DNA from: Episyrphus balteatus
Lineage: Eukaryota > Arthropoda > Insecta > Diptera > Syrphidae
Assembly: GCF_945859705.1 (NCBI RefSeq)
Contig: NC_079135.1
Coordinates: forward strand, 111,192,288-111,256,287
Direction: 5' to 3'
DNA length: 64,000 nucleotides
The first letter of the stretch is position 1; each line of letters begins with the position of its first letter. Positions 34,264 through 45,498 of this stretch are shown in pieces. A program made the translations under genes and the position numbers. Under the pieces are notes generated by a model. The model searched no databases and was not told the DNA's origin. It saw only the letters and a list, made by a program, of their open reading frames with translations.

Positions 34264-34720
34264 ATGATAGGACCTGCGGCAGCTAAAATAAAAAGTTATA
34301 CAGGCATTAATGTTAAAAAGCAATTGACCATCAAAGCCCTCTCGAGCAAGGTGTCCCTATACAAGACTCTCATCATACCAGTTCTGCTATATGGTGCAGA
34401 GGCGATTGTTTCGAGAGAGAAGTTCTTCGGTCCATATGCATTTATGGTGATTGGAGAAGGTAAAACAACCATAAAAGTGCAGCGCCTAAGATGGCTAGGT
34501 CATGTAGAGTGCATAGAAAACAAAGCTTCGACTCCAAACCAAAGGGACGACGCAGTAGAGGAAAACCCCGTTTGAGGTGGCGCAACCAAGTGAAAGAAGG
34601 CCCCAATGAACTTGGCGGGCGAAACTGGAAGCAGCGATATAAGAATAGAGCTGGCGATAGAAGCTTGTTGGTTGAGCTCCAAATGGCACTGATAACCCTA
34701 AGTAAGTGAGTATAAGTAAG
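34264..34720 (+). pseudogene. RTE-like non-LTR retrotransposon 3' fragment
   Basis: Contains KALSSKVSLYKTLIIPVLLYGAE in one frame (34264-34575), with RLRWLGHVE further on. A +1-shifted frame (to 34709) continues with GRRSRGKPRLRWRNQV and GGRNWKQRYKNRAGDRSLL. These are the canonical C-terminal motifs of RTE-type ORF2 proteins. The middle is deleted and the frame is broken. The AAGTAAGTGAGTATAAGTAA tail at about 34701-34720 could be the remnant of a simple-repeat 3' end. Confidence 0.75.
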
Positions 34721-36153
34721 GATGTTTCAAAGTCCTTAGAACAAAACAGAAATTGACCTAAACGTGAAGCATTTTAAAGCTACTTTACGCTAGTTTCCCT
34801 AATTTTGATGAGCTATTGGTAAATTTCAATTTATGGCTGCCACAAAAAAAAAAAAAACGCAATGCTAGCGATTAAGTAGCAAACAACAAAACATTTGTTT
34901 ATCTTTTTTCCAAACCAGCGGTCGAATTACGGCATACCATTACCATCATACGTTACCGTTTTGACTATTGTTGCCTCTATTTATTCAGGACAAAAAGATA
35001 AAGAAATATAGCGTCAGTATGAACTTTTGTATGGAATATTCACACGACTAGCAATCCATGCATAGTAAGTCAACGGGCGTTTCAATCCCTGCGTTCAATG
35101 TAGGCCACCTAAACCTAAGTTGAGAATTTTTAAAGCCTCAGATGTCATAAAAAGTAAGGTGACATTTGGTCCCAACCAATCAGAGTCTCTTAAAATTCAG
35201 GGGTCGAATTACGGCATACGATTACGATCATGCGTTAACGGTTTGACTATTGCTGATAGAAAAAGATAGAGAAATATATCTAGAACTTTACGTCAGTTGG
35301 AGTGCGTTGAACGCGGGGAATGTATTAGAGTAGAGATAGGAACAAGCACTCTACATTCGGCCTTATCTAGAATTCCCTTTGTATCGGAAGTTTGCTACGA
35401 TTCACGAAAAACAATCACGGAATCCGTCCGTAATGGAAAATTTCATACAAATTGTGGCTACGATCGAATTTTGTGATTGTTTTTCGGACATCGGACAAGA
35501 TTATATCTAAAAAAATCATTAATTGCGGAAAAAAATCTGTAAATCACCGGAGAACTTAAAAAATTTAGAAAAATTTCTTAAGTTTGCTGGATACAGCCAT
35601 ATGAGCCGCTGTACATCATAATCGATAAGGTAACAAAACCTTCGTCTATAAGCACTGCTTAGATCATTTTTTTTCTGTAAATAATATCCCTTAAAATTTT
35701 TGAAAATTAGTTTAAAAAAATAATCAAAAATTCATAAAAAACCTCTGCTTATTTCATAAGTTTTTTGTGAATCTATTCAAATGCGAACTGCTTTTATTAT
35801 GAGCAAAAGTTTTCTTTTTCGGCAAATACTGCTACAGGTAGTTTTTTATTTTCTTTGAAAATTTCCTTTTCCCATAGACTCTACATTATTTGGGATATTT
35901 TTTTATCATTACATGAGGCCATCTGCTTCTGCCAGTTGTTTAATCTGTGGTTTGGCTCATGACAGATTTGTTAAAACAAAGGTTAAACATTTTTAACCAT
36001 AGAATGTCTGTTTCTAATTTCTCTGTTTAACTTTTGTTTATGGTTATAAAAACTGCTTTTGTTTAACTTATTTTGTTTATTTGGGTAAGTTTTTTTTATT
36101 TATTCATTTTATCATTTCTCTTATAATTGCAAACCAATATTTCCAGCATTAAA
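34721..36153. other. Intergenic sequence with two direct repeats
   Basis: A block beginning GTCGAATTACGGCATAC at 34921 recurs in direct orientation at 35203, with similar sequence for about 120 bp. A separate block (about 35085-35195) is the inverted relative of 58662-58795. TTTGTTTAAC-type inverted matches lie at 35968-36070, just upstream of the next gene. No gene. Confidence 0.5.
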
Positions 36154-37126
36154 ATGTCCGAGAAAATCAAACGATCAAGTAGATTCTCTGAAGCTGAGGA
36201 AAAAATTCTGATTGCATTAATTCTGGAAAAAAGGCATATTTTTGAAAATAAAAAAACAGATGCTTTCTCATCAAAATTAAAAGATAAAACTTGGGAAGAA
36301 GTGGCACAACGTTTTAATTCATCGTCACTTGAAGAAGTACCTATAAACATTTTTTAATCAATGCCTTTTTATCTTATAACAACTTCTTGTTTTGAAAATC
36401 TGTAGTTTCGAACTCCTAGAGTTCTCAAAGAAAAATACAATAACCTAAAGCGACTCCTTCGAAGAAAACAAAAACAACAAAAACGTGGAATTCTAGAAGT
36501 TGATGATAATGATGATGATGAGTTCCCACCAAAAAAGAAAACAAAAGAAAATCTGCTTCAAGATCTTAACGATGTGATATGTTCGAGTTCGAGTGCCGAT
36601 GGAATAGAATCAAGGTAATAACATCTACCCTCAACTGCAGCCCTACATAAACTTACTTTTCTCTTCTAGATTGGAAGGCGACGGCAACGATGACAACCCT
36701 ATATTTGAGGAACAAATTTGTGATCAAATTGATTACAAAGAAGAAACATTCGAATTAGTGAATGACGACTACACTGATGAAGATGAAGAAGCATCTGCTG
36801 AAAATGCCAATGACGAGGAAACAGGAGAAATTGTTGAAATACAAATAAATGACGTAAAACCTTTTGTTGATTATAGCCTTATAACGAAACACGAACCGAA
36901 TGATGCTCCAAATCCAAATACAACTAAAAACAACAACACTAATTTAAAGGAACAAATTCTTAAACAACAGCTCCATCATGCTAGCTTGCAGCATGAGCAA
37001 AAAATGCAAATTGCTCGTTTGGAACACAAGCAGAGAATGCAACACTTAATGGAAGAACATAAAATGAAAATTAGAGTTTTGGAAGCTGAATTAAGAGTAA
37101 AGAAATCACTTATAAATTTTGATTAA
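36154..37126 (+). CDS. Myb/SANT-like DNA-binding domain protein
   Basis: Three exons, 36154-36336, 36406-36614 and 36670-37126, with 69-bp and 55-bp introns, give 282 residues. Residues 1 to about 85 (RFSEAEEKILIALILEKRH, TWEEVAQRF, RTPRVLKEKYNNLKRLLRRK) match the Myb/SANT-like type-5 domain seen in MSANTD4, FSBP and many insect regulators. A basic KKKTK patch follows (a possible nuclear signal). Next come an acidic stretch (about 150-195) and a C-terminal coiled coil rich in HEQKMQ and EHKMKIR units (about 225-282). Many insect members of this type derive from Harbinger-associated proteins, but no transposase neighbour is seen. A nuclear DNA-binding role is inferred. The exon 1 donor (GAA/GTACCT) is weak but keeps the domain intact. 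Confidence 0.75.
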
Positions 37127-38009
37127 TTTGAAAATATATATTTTTATAACGAATCACAGGTATCAAATTTGATAATAATTGTAATATTAAGCAAAAAAAA
37201 TCCGAATTATTTATATTTTTAGAGAACTATCATCTCATTCTGAGCATATTTAGTCAGTTAAGGTTTCTTAATCAATTTGGATTCATTTTTGACGACACAT
37301 AAGCTTGAAATTCTGTTAATGTTTTTTTTTTTTTTTGTAGTCTCCCCACAGTCAAAACTTATATAATATCCTTCAAAGTAGGCTATTAGAACATTAGATA
37401 AACTACAAAACATCTGTTTCTTCAAAAGTTGGAGAATCGGGGTATAAATCTATGTACGGTTTACGGTATGAAGCAGATACGTGAGAGAGTTATAATCCCC
37501 TCGACATCGAGATCATAACAGCGTCGAATTGATGGAAGAAGAAAGATAGAATATTTATAAGTGTATTAGATTATATTTTTTTTAGGTGCAATGGCAGTGA
37601 AAAATATAGCTTTTTTTTACTTTTTAGATTATTAAAACAAGTTTCCAGCTTCGAAAATTTGCTGAAAAACCAAGTTGAAAATTTTATTAAGAAGCATAAT
37701 TACTTTCAGATAAAAAAGGCTTGTTCCCAATAGGGGACCTTTTAAATAGCATTTGTTTACTATCAACACAATGTCATTATATTGATTGTTTTGGGCTCTT
37801 GAAAGGAAAGATACAGAATATTGTTTGCCAGTCATATGTCTGTTTGTCTCAAACACGTTATTTAATTTTTTGGGCCCTTTTTGTAAAATTCCTCGTAAGA
37901 TCATCTGGTCTGTCTTTGAGTGCGGCTTTGAAATTAAATTAATGTTAATTTATTATTAATTAATTTATTCGAGGCCCTATAATGGTTCGGGCCTCTGAAA
38001 ATTGTGCGT
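37127..38009. other. Intergenic sequence
   Basis: No gene. The opposing frames at 37632-37942 have no recognisable domain. Confidence 0.4.
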
Positions 38010-38465
38010 CTAGTGAACATTACACTACATGATACAACTAAACAGATAGCGCACTCGCGTTTATAATTTTGTTTCGTTCTGCGCATCTACGTCACAGACT
38101 CTCAAAGAGTTTGACATTCCTTCTTCAGCATAGGAATTCAAAGCAAATCATGTCTGTATTTTGGTTTGCAGTTTTCTTTTTTATATTAAAATGTTAATAT
38201 ACATTTATTTTTTCACAAATCGATTTAAAAGTTTAAAAAATTGTTTGTTCTTGTCGATTAAAGCAATTTGATGTTGTTTTCATCAAAAAATGTCAACTTA
38301 AAGTAAATATTAAATGCAATAACAACAGAAATTAGAGTGAAATCCCGCCAAAAATACCTACTTGCCTCAACTCAGTAACGTCAGCGAGGCGCATAAAAGT
38401 GTGAAAACCAACAACAAACATGCGCAATGCCATATCTTTAGTAGTTGTATCATGATTACACTAGG
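38010..38465. mobile_element. Foldback MITE, CTAGTG...CATGATACAACTA arms
   Basis: CTACATGATACAACTAAACA near 38025 pairs with the right arm AGTAGTTGTATCATGATTAC ending in CTAG at 38464. CGCACTCGCGTTTATAA near 38050 pairs loosely with the CGAGGCGCATAAAAG region at 38385. No coding capacity. Confidence 0.55.
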
Positions 38466-39338
38466 CAAATAATTTATAGTTTAGTTACGTGAACATATAA
38501 GATCTATTTGCCTTATTATTTAATTTATACATATTAACAAAATTCTTCCCTGCATGATTTTCCGTTGGGCCCTGGGGCACCACCACCCCACGAAAATAAT
38601 AAAAGAAATTTTTTTAAAATCATAACTTCTTAATTCATAAATTCTGAATTTGAACGAAATTCTGCATGAAAATGTAATTTGGTAAAATAAGAACTTTTAT
38701 TATTGTTCTTTGGCCAGTAGTAAACCATTTTATGGTAAGGGTATTAATCATAATTAATAATAAATAATTTATTCCTATCGACAGGAGGTCCTGGTAGCGT
38801 AGCGTAGTGGCGTAAAATGAAATTGTTAATTGTGCAATTTATTACCCTTTAATAAAGTAATAACAAAAATAAATAGGTGATAACAAATTGCAATCAAAAT
38901 TATGTACATCTCATTTAGCCTATTTGTAACTTTTGCAGTTAAACAGTGCCTGATTAATACAAATACGAAGTCGTACGGTTAAGGTGGCGAATTTGAAATT
39001 TTGTATTGTATTGTTTTCGGTCGTGCCTATGTCATTTTACATTCTCATAAATTTTCGTTTACTTTTTGTTGGTGGATTTTTTTTTTTAATTTTGTTTCAT
39101 TCGGAATATTTTTTTCCCTCGGAATCTATTGTGCGATCATGAAACTCCGTGAATTCATTTTCAGGGAACAAAAAATCCTGAGATATGGGAAATTTTTCTT
39201 GATCATTGTCGTTCCCATGTTTAAAAAGAGGGAAATCCCAGATTTTTTATTAATTTTTATTTTTTAGGATCTAGAATAAATACAAAAATACTTTGTACCT
39301 ACACACACTGCTTTTATTTTAATTTTTGCAGTTACTGA
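38466..39338. other. AT-rich intergenic sequence
   Basis: Nothing recognised. The frame at 39001-39267 is hydrophobic low-complexity sequence. Confidence 0.4.
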
Positions 39339-39449
39339 AGGTCAAACAAAATTTTGTTCCATTAATCCCACTTTCAGGTCAAACAAAATTTTGTTCCATT
39401 AATCCCAATTTAAGGTCAAACAAAATTTTGTTCCATTAATCCCACTTTG
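39339..39449 (+). repeat. Three tandem copies of a 37-bp unit
   Basis: AGGTCAAACAAAATTTTGTT starts at 39339, 39376 and 39413, each followed by CCATTAATCCCA and a 5-base variable tail. The core AACAAAATTTTGTT is a perfect 14-bp palindrome, so each unit contains a potential dyad site. Confidence 0.9.
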
Positions 39450-39665
39450 AGGGTATATTAAAAAAAGATCAAAATATGTATACCTTTTTACTACTATTTT
39501 CAACAAGCCCAAAAAAGCGTACAAGGTCCCGAAATATTATGCACATAAAAAAAGCAAAAATATTAAAAATATGTTTAAAATTTGCAAAAAAAAACATTTC
39601 TACTGTTTTTCCAAAAAAAATTCCAAATTTAATTTTTCGAAATTTTGGTTCGAATTCATAGGTAT

Positions 39666-39900
39666 TAAAGCCTAGAATGCATCTGAAGTGAAATGACAAA
39701 ATTTGAAGTCTCCAACGAACTTATTAACACAAAAATACCATCGGGTATTACAGCAAAGTAAAAATAATAAAAATACAAATAAAAAATTCCAGAAAAACCA
39801 TAAGAAAATAAGTTTAAAAGCAAAAACAAAACAAATATAATTTCGTTCAAGATTTCGTTAATGAAATTTTGTATTCGCTTCAGCTACGTACTATGCTTAA
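39666..39900. mobile_element. MITE, TAAAGCCTAG family, second copy
   Basis: TAAAGCCTAGAATGCATCTG at 39666 pairs with CAGCTACGTACTATGCTTA ending near 39899. ACCATCGGGTATTACAG and TTCAAGATTTCGTTAATG match the copy at 25410-25591. It lies about 200 bp upstream of the PDE12 start codon. Confidence 0.65.
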
Positions 39901-40089
39901 AGCTTAAAAAAAAACTTTTTTTAATTTGCATTACAATTTTGAACAAATACAAATTGTAATAATTTGTAATTTTCAACAATTCTAGCGGTAAATTTCTTCT
40001 ATTTAGATATATGAACACTGTACCAAAAAATACCCCGTCATCTGTCTTCTGTCATTTTTTTCCCACCTGTCTGTCACCGAAAGATAGTC

Positions 40090-43000
40090 ATGCTTCGCCA
40101 AGTAGATTTGGCTATTTCTACGATTTATCATCGTGTTCGTTTCCAATCTTGTAATAATCTCTACAGAAATTTTGCATCTCAAGCTCATAAAACTAAAATA
40201 ATGAATAAAGTTTACTTTCGCAATGAACCGGGTTCGGCAGAATTGCAAATAAGCTTTCGTTACAAAAATCCCGAAATGAATGTCGACCGAGAGTTCAATT
40301 TCTGTCGAACAATGACGGAAAATATTGACGATGCGCTTGTACGAATACGCAACAACATCTCAAAAGAGTTGAATAAAAAGTCAAAGAAAAAACAAAAGAA
40401 ACCAAAACAACAATCTCAACCAGAAGATGGTACTGCTACAATTCCTATTGCTAATAAAGCAGAAGTCGTCCAGGATGTAAGACTCAAAAGCCTTTAGAAT
40501 AAGATATTGAACTTATAGTCTAAGAGCACACAACAAATTTGGGAGTGGAGGTATAACCAAAATGTAAGTATACAGTTTTATAGTCTTATGCGTTCTAATA
40601 TCGAATCTAAAAGTCTAGCAGCTTTAAATTGCGGTTTTATATGGTTTTCGGCGGGTTAAACATCGCGAGTTTTCCAATTAATGTGAGTAGGCTAAATTAA
40701 CACAAAATCACATTCTGACATTAATCTTGACGATGATATCAATATTACTCAAGATCTAAGCTGTTTAACCGGCTATGTTTTGGAGACTTTTCTCTTGAAT
40801 TTATTGTTTGTTTGAATTCAAGACTCCAATAATAGAGCCGATATCGTTAGTTTAAAAAGCTTATCGGCCGTATTCTGCTATTCGATTCACGTGAAAGTCT
40901 AAAATAAGAAGCGTTTAAATGGGCGTTTAAATTAAATTAAATTAAAAAAGCGTTTTCGTTTGGTAATTCTTAGAACGGTCCGGGATTGTCCGATCCGGAA
41001 TGCCAAACTTAATTTTCAGAAATGAATAATAAACAAAAACACTTCTTTACTTTGACGTCTTTTGTGTGAAGATGTGTGCGTGATTCTCGTTTTGATTCTG
41101 CCTTAAAATTCGGAATCGATTTTCTCTTCTTTTCAGAATCAGAACTGTCATTGAGTGCCAAAGGAACAGTTTCAGAATCGTTCGGAAGAATTCCGGAGAG
41201 TCCCGGACGACCAAACGAAAACGCTATTAAACAATTTTTTTTTCTTTAAAATTTATAACACAGACGGAAACAAGGTTTTGCTTTCGAAATTAATCATTTT
41301 TTCAAAGCCATGTTGACGTGCTAAAGGAAGGAAATCTTTCGATTCACGTGAATCGAATAGGAGAATACGGGTGTATATCTCAAAATCTATTTGTCGTATC
41401 GCACTGTGGGCTAGAAAGCTTTTTTAGTTGGAATTAATTATAGAAACTCTCGAAATAGTCTAAAATTGCAATTAAAGGTATTTAGATGAGCTCGAATGAT
41501 AAAACAATTATAATTTTATGCTACAACCTACACTAATGGTGTCAAATCCTACGATTTTATTTTGTTTTCTTTGACTTTTTTATAAGTTTTCATCCGTCGA
41601 GTGCGGTTGCGAGCGTTTCATCCGACGCTTCAGTCAATTTTAGTTCTACCTTAATTCAAAAATAGTGTCAATAAACGCGAACAAAAGTTGTTTTTACAAA
41701 ATATAGAAGGTATAATGTTATTAATGCAAATAAAGAAAAACTTTATTTGAAAACGTTCAACTGGTTTTTTTTTTTAACGTAAGTGGTTTTTCTGAATATT
41801 TTCAAAAGCCATATAGCCTAGTTACTTTTTAAATTATTTCGTGCCTTTTTTTAAAAGCTTAGCAACTTTCGTGTTATATGAGATCGGTGCTTTTAACATA
41901 CCTACTTTACTTCAAAATTCATACACAAAAGTTCACTATAGTTACAATTTATTAGAAAATACTACATATATTTGGATAGGTACATAACTCATTGTAAAAA
42001 AAAATTATTTCAAATGAAAAAAAAATTTTTCAATGCAATATATTTTTATTTGCAATACAAATTTTATTTTCAACGCAAATTTTTTTCATTTGCAATAAAT
42101 TTTTTTTTAATGCAAAATATTTCTAGTACCTAGCAATAAATATTTTTTTTTCAATGCAAATATTTTTCAGTTGCAATAATTTTTTTTTTAATGCAAATAT
42201 TTTTCATTTGCATAAAAACTTTTTTTCTGTATTGAGGAAAAAGTAGCCTTTTTTGTTTTTTTTTTTTTCGAATACATATTTTCTTTTCGATTATGTTTTT
42301 ATGTAGCCAATGAATGTTTTGACCTCAATTTTATATGAACAATTTATCTATCGAATGAGACTAAAATTAGCAATATTGGAAGAAGTTGACTTTTTTAATT
42401 AATTTCAGCTAATATAGCGTTCTAGCCCACAGTGCATCGTTTAGATTGGGGTATAAAGGCTTAAGGGAAATGACAGAGCATCAGTCCCTGAAAACCATAT
42501 AAAGCCGCGATTCAAAGCTGCCAGAGTTTTGAATTCGTTATTAGAACGCATAAAGCTATAAAACTGCATACTTACATTTTGGTTATACCTCATCTCCCAA
42601 AATTTTTTGTGGGCTCTCGGTCTTTATTATATTTAAAAAAAAAAAACCTGTCTTATACTTTCAATAGATTGCTGTCGATTTCATTCAAAGCAATGAGAAA
42701 CTGTCTTCTGTAACATTTGCCCAAATGATTGCCGACTCTAAAGAACTAAGCCTTCAGGTGCTTGATGATAAATTCGAAGTGGTTGTAAATAATCCCTGGG
42801 TTTGCAATTTAGTCTTACCTCAATCCATTCTAGCTGGGTTCATTGTGTATCCTACTAAAATGGAATTGCAATTTTCCGACCGAAAACATTCCATAGGAAC
42901 ATGGTACAAAGGAAAGAAGGTAAGCCAATTGGATTCTAATTGTTAAATCCCTCAATGTCTGAACACTCTTCCTAAGCCCAGTTCAGGAAATCTACAACAA

Positions 43001-45414
43001 ATAGAGTGGATAAAATGCGGAACTGGATTAAGTTATACCACATCTACTGCCGATATAGGCTATCTCATAAAACTAGAACTACAGCCAGGAAATGCCAATT
43101 GCCTGGGTCCTTTGGCTGAGGCTATTTCTAAAAATGAAGTCCAAGCTGGTCCTGGTAAATGTCCATTCGAAGAACGTCATATCTTTACAGAGAATCGCCT
43201 CAGTGGGGATCAGTTTCGAGTAGTTTCTTACAATATACTTGCCGATTTGTATGCAGATAGTGAACACACTCGAACATTTCTCTTTCCTTACTGTCCGCCA
43301 TATGCTCTCTCCCTCGACTATAGAAGACAATTGTTTATAAAGGAAATAATTGGCTACAATGGTGATATCATGTGTTTGCAAGAAGTCGATACAAAAGTAT
43401 TTGATTTAGATTTGAAACCAATTTTGTTGGAAAAAGGTTATCAAGGATTAATGCAACAGAAAGGATCTAGTGGAGAAGGTGTAGCAACATTCTATCGGAG
43501 TGATAGATTTGAAATGATTAGAACAATGGGTATGAATATTGGAGAAAATGTACCAACTTTGCCTGTTTTTCGAGAGCTTTGGGAGAAAATTAAGGATAAT
43601 AGCAAATTGGTGGAGCGATTGGTGGAACGTGCAACAACTTTACAGGTAAAATTTGTAAAAAAAAAATTTATAAATTTTTTTTGATATTTCTAGAAGAATT
43701 TGTGATATTGTGAACCGAAGGTGCTGGGCAAACAACTGCATTGTTTGCCTATCAATGGGGATATTTTTCGATCACAGAAGTTGGCAGAGTTTTATTGCAA
43801 TTTCATTAATCATACAGTTACACCCTACCACGTAACTTGATACAATCAAGTATCGATAGCATCTAATTTGGTTTTTTTTTTTATCATGGAGAAGGCTTGT
43901 TTGATTTTATTTGAATCAACTCGATTGTACCAGGTTCAGTTGATGTCAAAGTCATTGTAAAGCGTTTATAGTTCGTCCTTAGATCTTCTCCAATTCATAC
44001 CACTGATGTTGACTTGTGAGTTCCGCACAGTTGTAACTTTTAACAGTTCGACAGGTAGGTCATCCACATCAGTATCTTTATGGGGGTTATCTTGATATCG
44101 CTGTCTTGAACTTGCTATTTGCATTTTGACTTACAATTGGGCACGTTCAGGAAATATTAGGGACTAGATATTTAGGCAACGTCATTTTCTGAACGGAAAT
44201 TTAAGTAAATTTACTAAATTAGTTGTGATAGGCATTGAATCCTCGGATGTCGATGATGAGGACCATGTCTGGATTGTGTTTCCTCTTGAACAAGTGAAAG
44301 GAAGTCCTCTTTTCGAGGCTCTACAAGGAATTTAAATTGTACTTCAGAATAAGAAGCTTTTTTGATTGCATAATGTAAAGATGAAGGTGGCAAAGGCCGC
44401 AGACTTATCATCCATTACCACTCAGTTGCTTATAATTTTGTAGAACGGCACTCCGGGCTTTCATCAGTGTGAGAAGAATATCCCCAAAGATACGCTCAAC
44501 TTTCATTGCATTTCACATAGATACACATGTATTAAATAGAATCCACCTAGCCTTTAAGAAGTTCTTAACATCCCCAAACAACTGACGGTTTCCTGTCGAA
44601 ATGGTGTCTCGATTATTCAACGTCACGTTAATCATTTTGCTGTGGCAGAATCTTTCCCCAAGCACAGTATGGTCCTCAAACGTTCCGTTTCTATCAATTA
44701 AGGCCTGATAATCGTATTGCTTCTTCTTTTCTAGAATACAAAACTCACAAACTGCTCTCTCAGCGATTTCTTAAAAACCAATTAAAAAAAGAAACAAATT
44801 TACTCCACAGCTCAGCATACTTAAATCCAAAGAAACTGGAAAAATTCTTTGCATAGCAAATACTCACCTCTACTTTCATCCTGATGCTGATCACATCCGT
44901 CTTCTACAAGTGGGCTTTTCAATGCTGTATATAGAAAATATATTGAAAAAACTTCCCACTGAACTAGCAACTACGGAAGATAATATTTCCTTAGTATTTT
45001 GTGGAGATTTCAATTCGGTTCCTGAGTGTGGAATATACAAACTTATGACCGAGAAATTTGTAGATTCTGATTATATTGATTGGAGAAGCAGTAAGAACAC
45101 AACTTATTTATCTCTACTTATAAAACAATATAAATAACATTTTTTTTATAGATGCTGAAGAAGCCGTAAGAAATGTAACACTTTCTCAACCATTTAGTAT
45201 AGCCTCTGCATGTGGAACACCTAAATATACAAATTTCACTCACGCATTTGCTGCATGTTTAGATTACATTTTCTACCAAACCGATCGTTTGACTGTGGAG
45301 GAAGTAATTCCATTGCCGTCGGACGAACAACTCAAGACACACACTGCCATTCCATCGGTGGTATTCCCTTCGGATCATGTTGCATTAGTAACTGTTTTAA
45401 AATTCAAAACATAG
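40090..45414 (+). CDS. 2',5'-phosphodiesterase 12 (PDE12) orthologue
   Basis: Predicted mitochondrial-matrix exonuclease of the EEP family that degrades 2',5'-oligoadenylates and trims poly(A) from mitochondrial RNAs in mammals. Five exons, 40090-40476, 42668-42919, 42977-43645, 44811-45090 and 45152-45414, all GT-AG and in phase, give 616 residues (human PDE12 is 609). The basic N-terminus (MLRQVDLAISTIYHRVRF) suits a mitochondrial presequence. The catalytic endonuclease/exonuclease/phosphatase domain starts about residue 295 with VVSYNILADLYAD. It carries the metal-binding Glu in CLQEVD (about 350), the catalytic GDFNS (501) and the terminal SDH (about 604). Exon 3 uses a CTAAG/CCC acceptor. 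Intron 1 is 2.2 kb and full of transposons; introns 2 and 4 are 57 and 61 bp. It converges on PRIM2. Confidence 0.88.
40866..41371. mobile_element. Nested foldback, GGCCGTATTCTGCTATTCGA arms
   Basis: GCCGTATTCTGCTATTCGAT, followed by TCACGTGAA at the left. TTCACGTGAATCGAATAGGA, followed by GAATACGGG at the right. The unit lies inside the intron composite and itself contains the element at 40949-41225. Confidence 0.6.
40949..41225. mobile_element. Innermost nested MITE, AGCGTTTTCGTTTGG termini
   Basis: AGCGTTTTCGTTTGG at 40949 is mirrored by CCAAACGAAAACGCT ending at 41225. Next inward, GGTCCGGGATTGTCCG pairs loosely with GAGTCCCGGACGACC. It inserted into the 40866-41371 unit. Confidence 0.65.
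41401..42435. mobile_element. Nested element, GCACTGTGGGCTAGAA termini
   Basis: GCACTGTGGGCTAGAA at 41401 is mirrored by TTCTAGCCCACAGTGC ending at 42435. The 1-kb interior includes a fragment of the MITE seen at 11861-12022 and a tandem AT-rich array (42005-42220). The target duplication is ambiguous (ATC or TATCG/CATCG). Confidence 0.55.
42005..42220. repeat. Degenerate tandem array of ATTTGCAATAA / TTCAATGCAAAT units
   Basis: About six imperfect units of the pattern TTTTCATTTGCAATAA-T(n)-AATGCAAATA, roughly 35-40 bp each, in PDE12 intron 1. The motifs are partly palindromic. Confidence 0.6.
43646..44810 (+). other. PDE12 intron 3
   Basis: 1,165-bp intron between CAG/GTAAAA and TCCACAG/CTC. 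The open frame on the other strand (44214-44411) has no recognised domain. No clear inverted-repeat element was found. Confidence 0.5.
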
Positions 45415-45498
45415 CATCTTACATGTAATATACAAAAACTGTAACTTATATTTAACGGTAAACAAATAAAAGAAAAATGGTTTTTAAATTAAAAATTT

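Larger units (their letters stand above)
40521..42620. mobile_element. 2.1-kb foldback composite filling PDE12 intron 1
   Basis: The left arm (40521-40650: AAGAGCACAC..., AGGTATAACCAAAATGTAAG, GTTTTATATGGTTTTC) is the inverted copy of the right arm (42485-42620). The arms are about 130 bp with moderate divergence. Everything between consists of at least three further inverted-repeat units. No transposase frame is recognised. Confidence 0.65.

Noticed and set aside
34495..34689. Minus-strand frames opposite the RTE fragment
   Set aside because: Antisense shadows of a recognised plus-strand retrotransposon fragment.
39339..39449. 37-bp periodic repeat considered as a CRISPR array
   Set aside because: The units are directly tandem with only a 5-base variable tail and no spacer sequence.
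40477..40497. Stop codon shortly after PDE12 exon 1 taken as the gene end
   Set aside because: A GTAAGA donor precedes it in phase, and four further exons continue the PDE12 protein to a full-length EEP domain.
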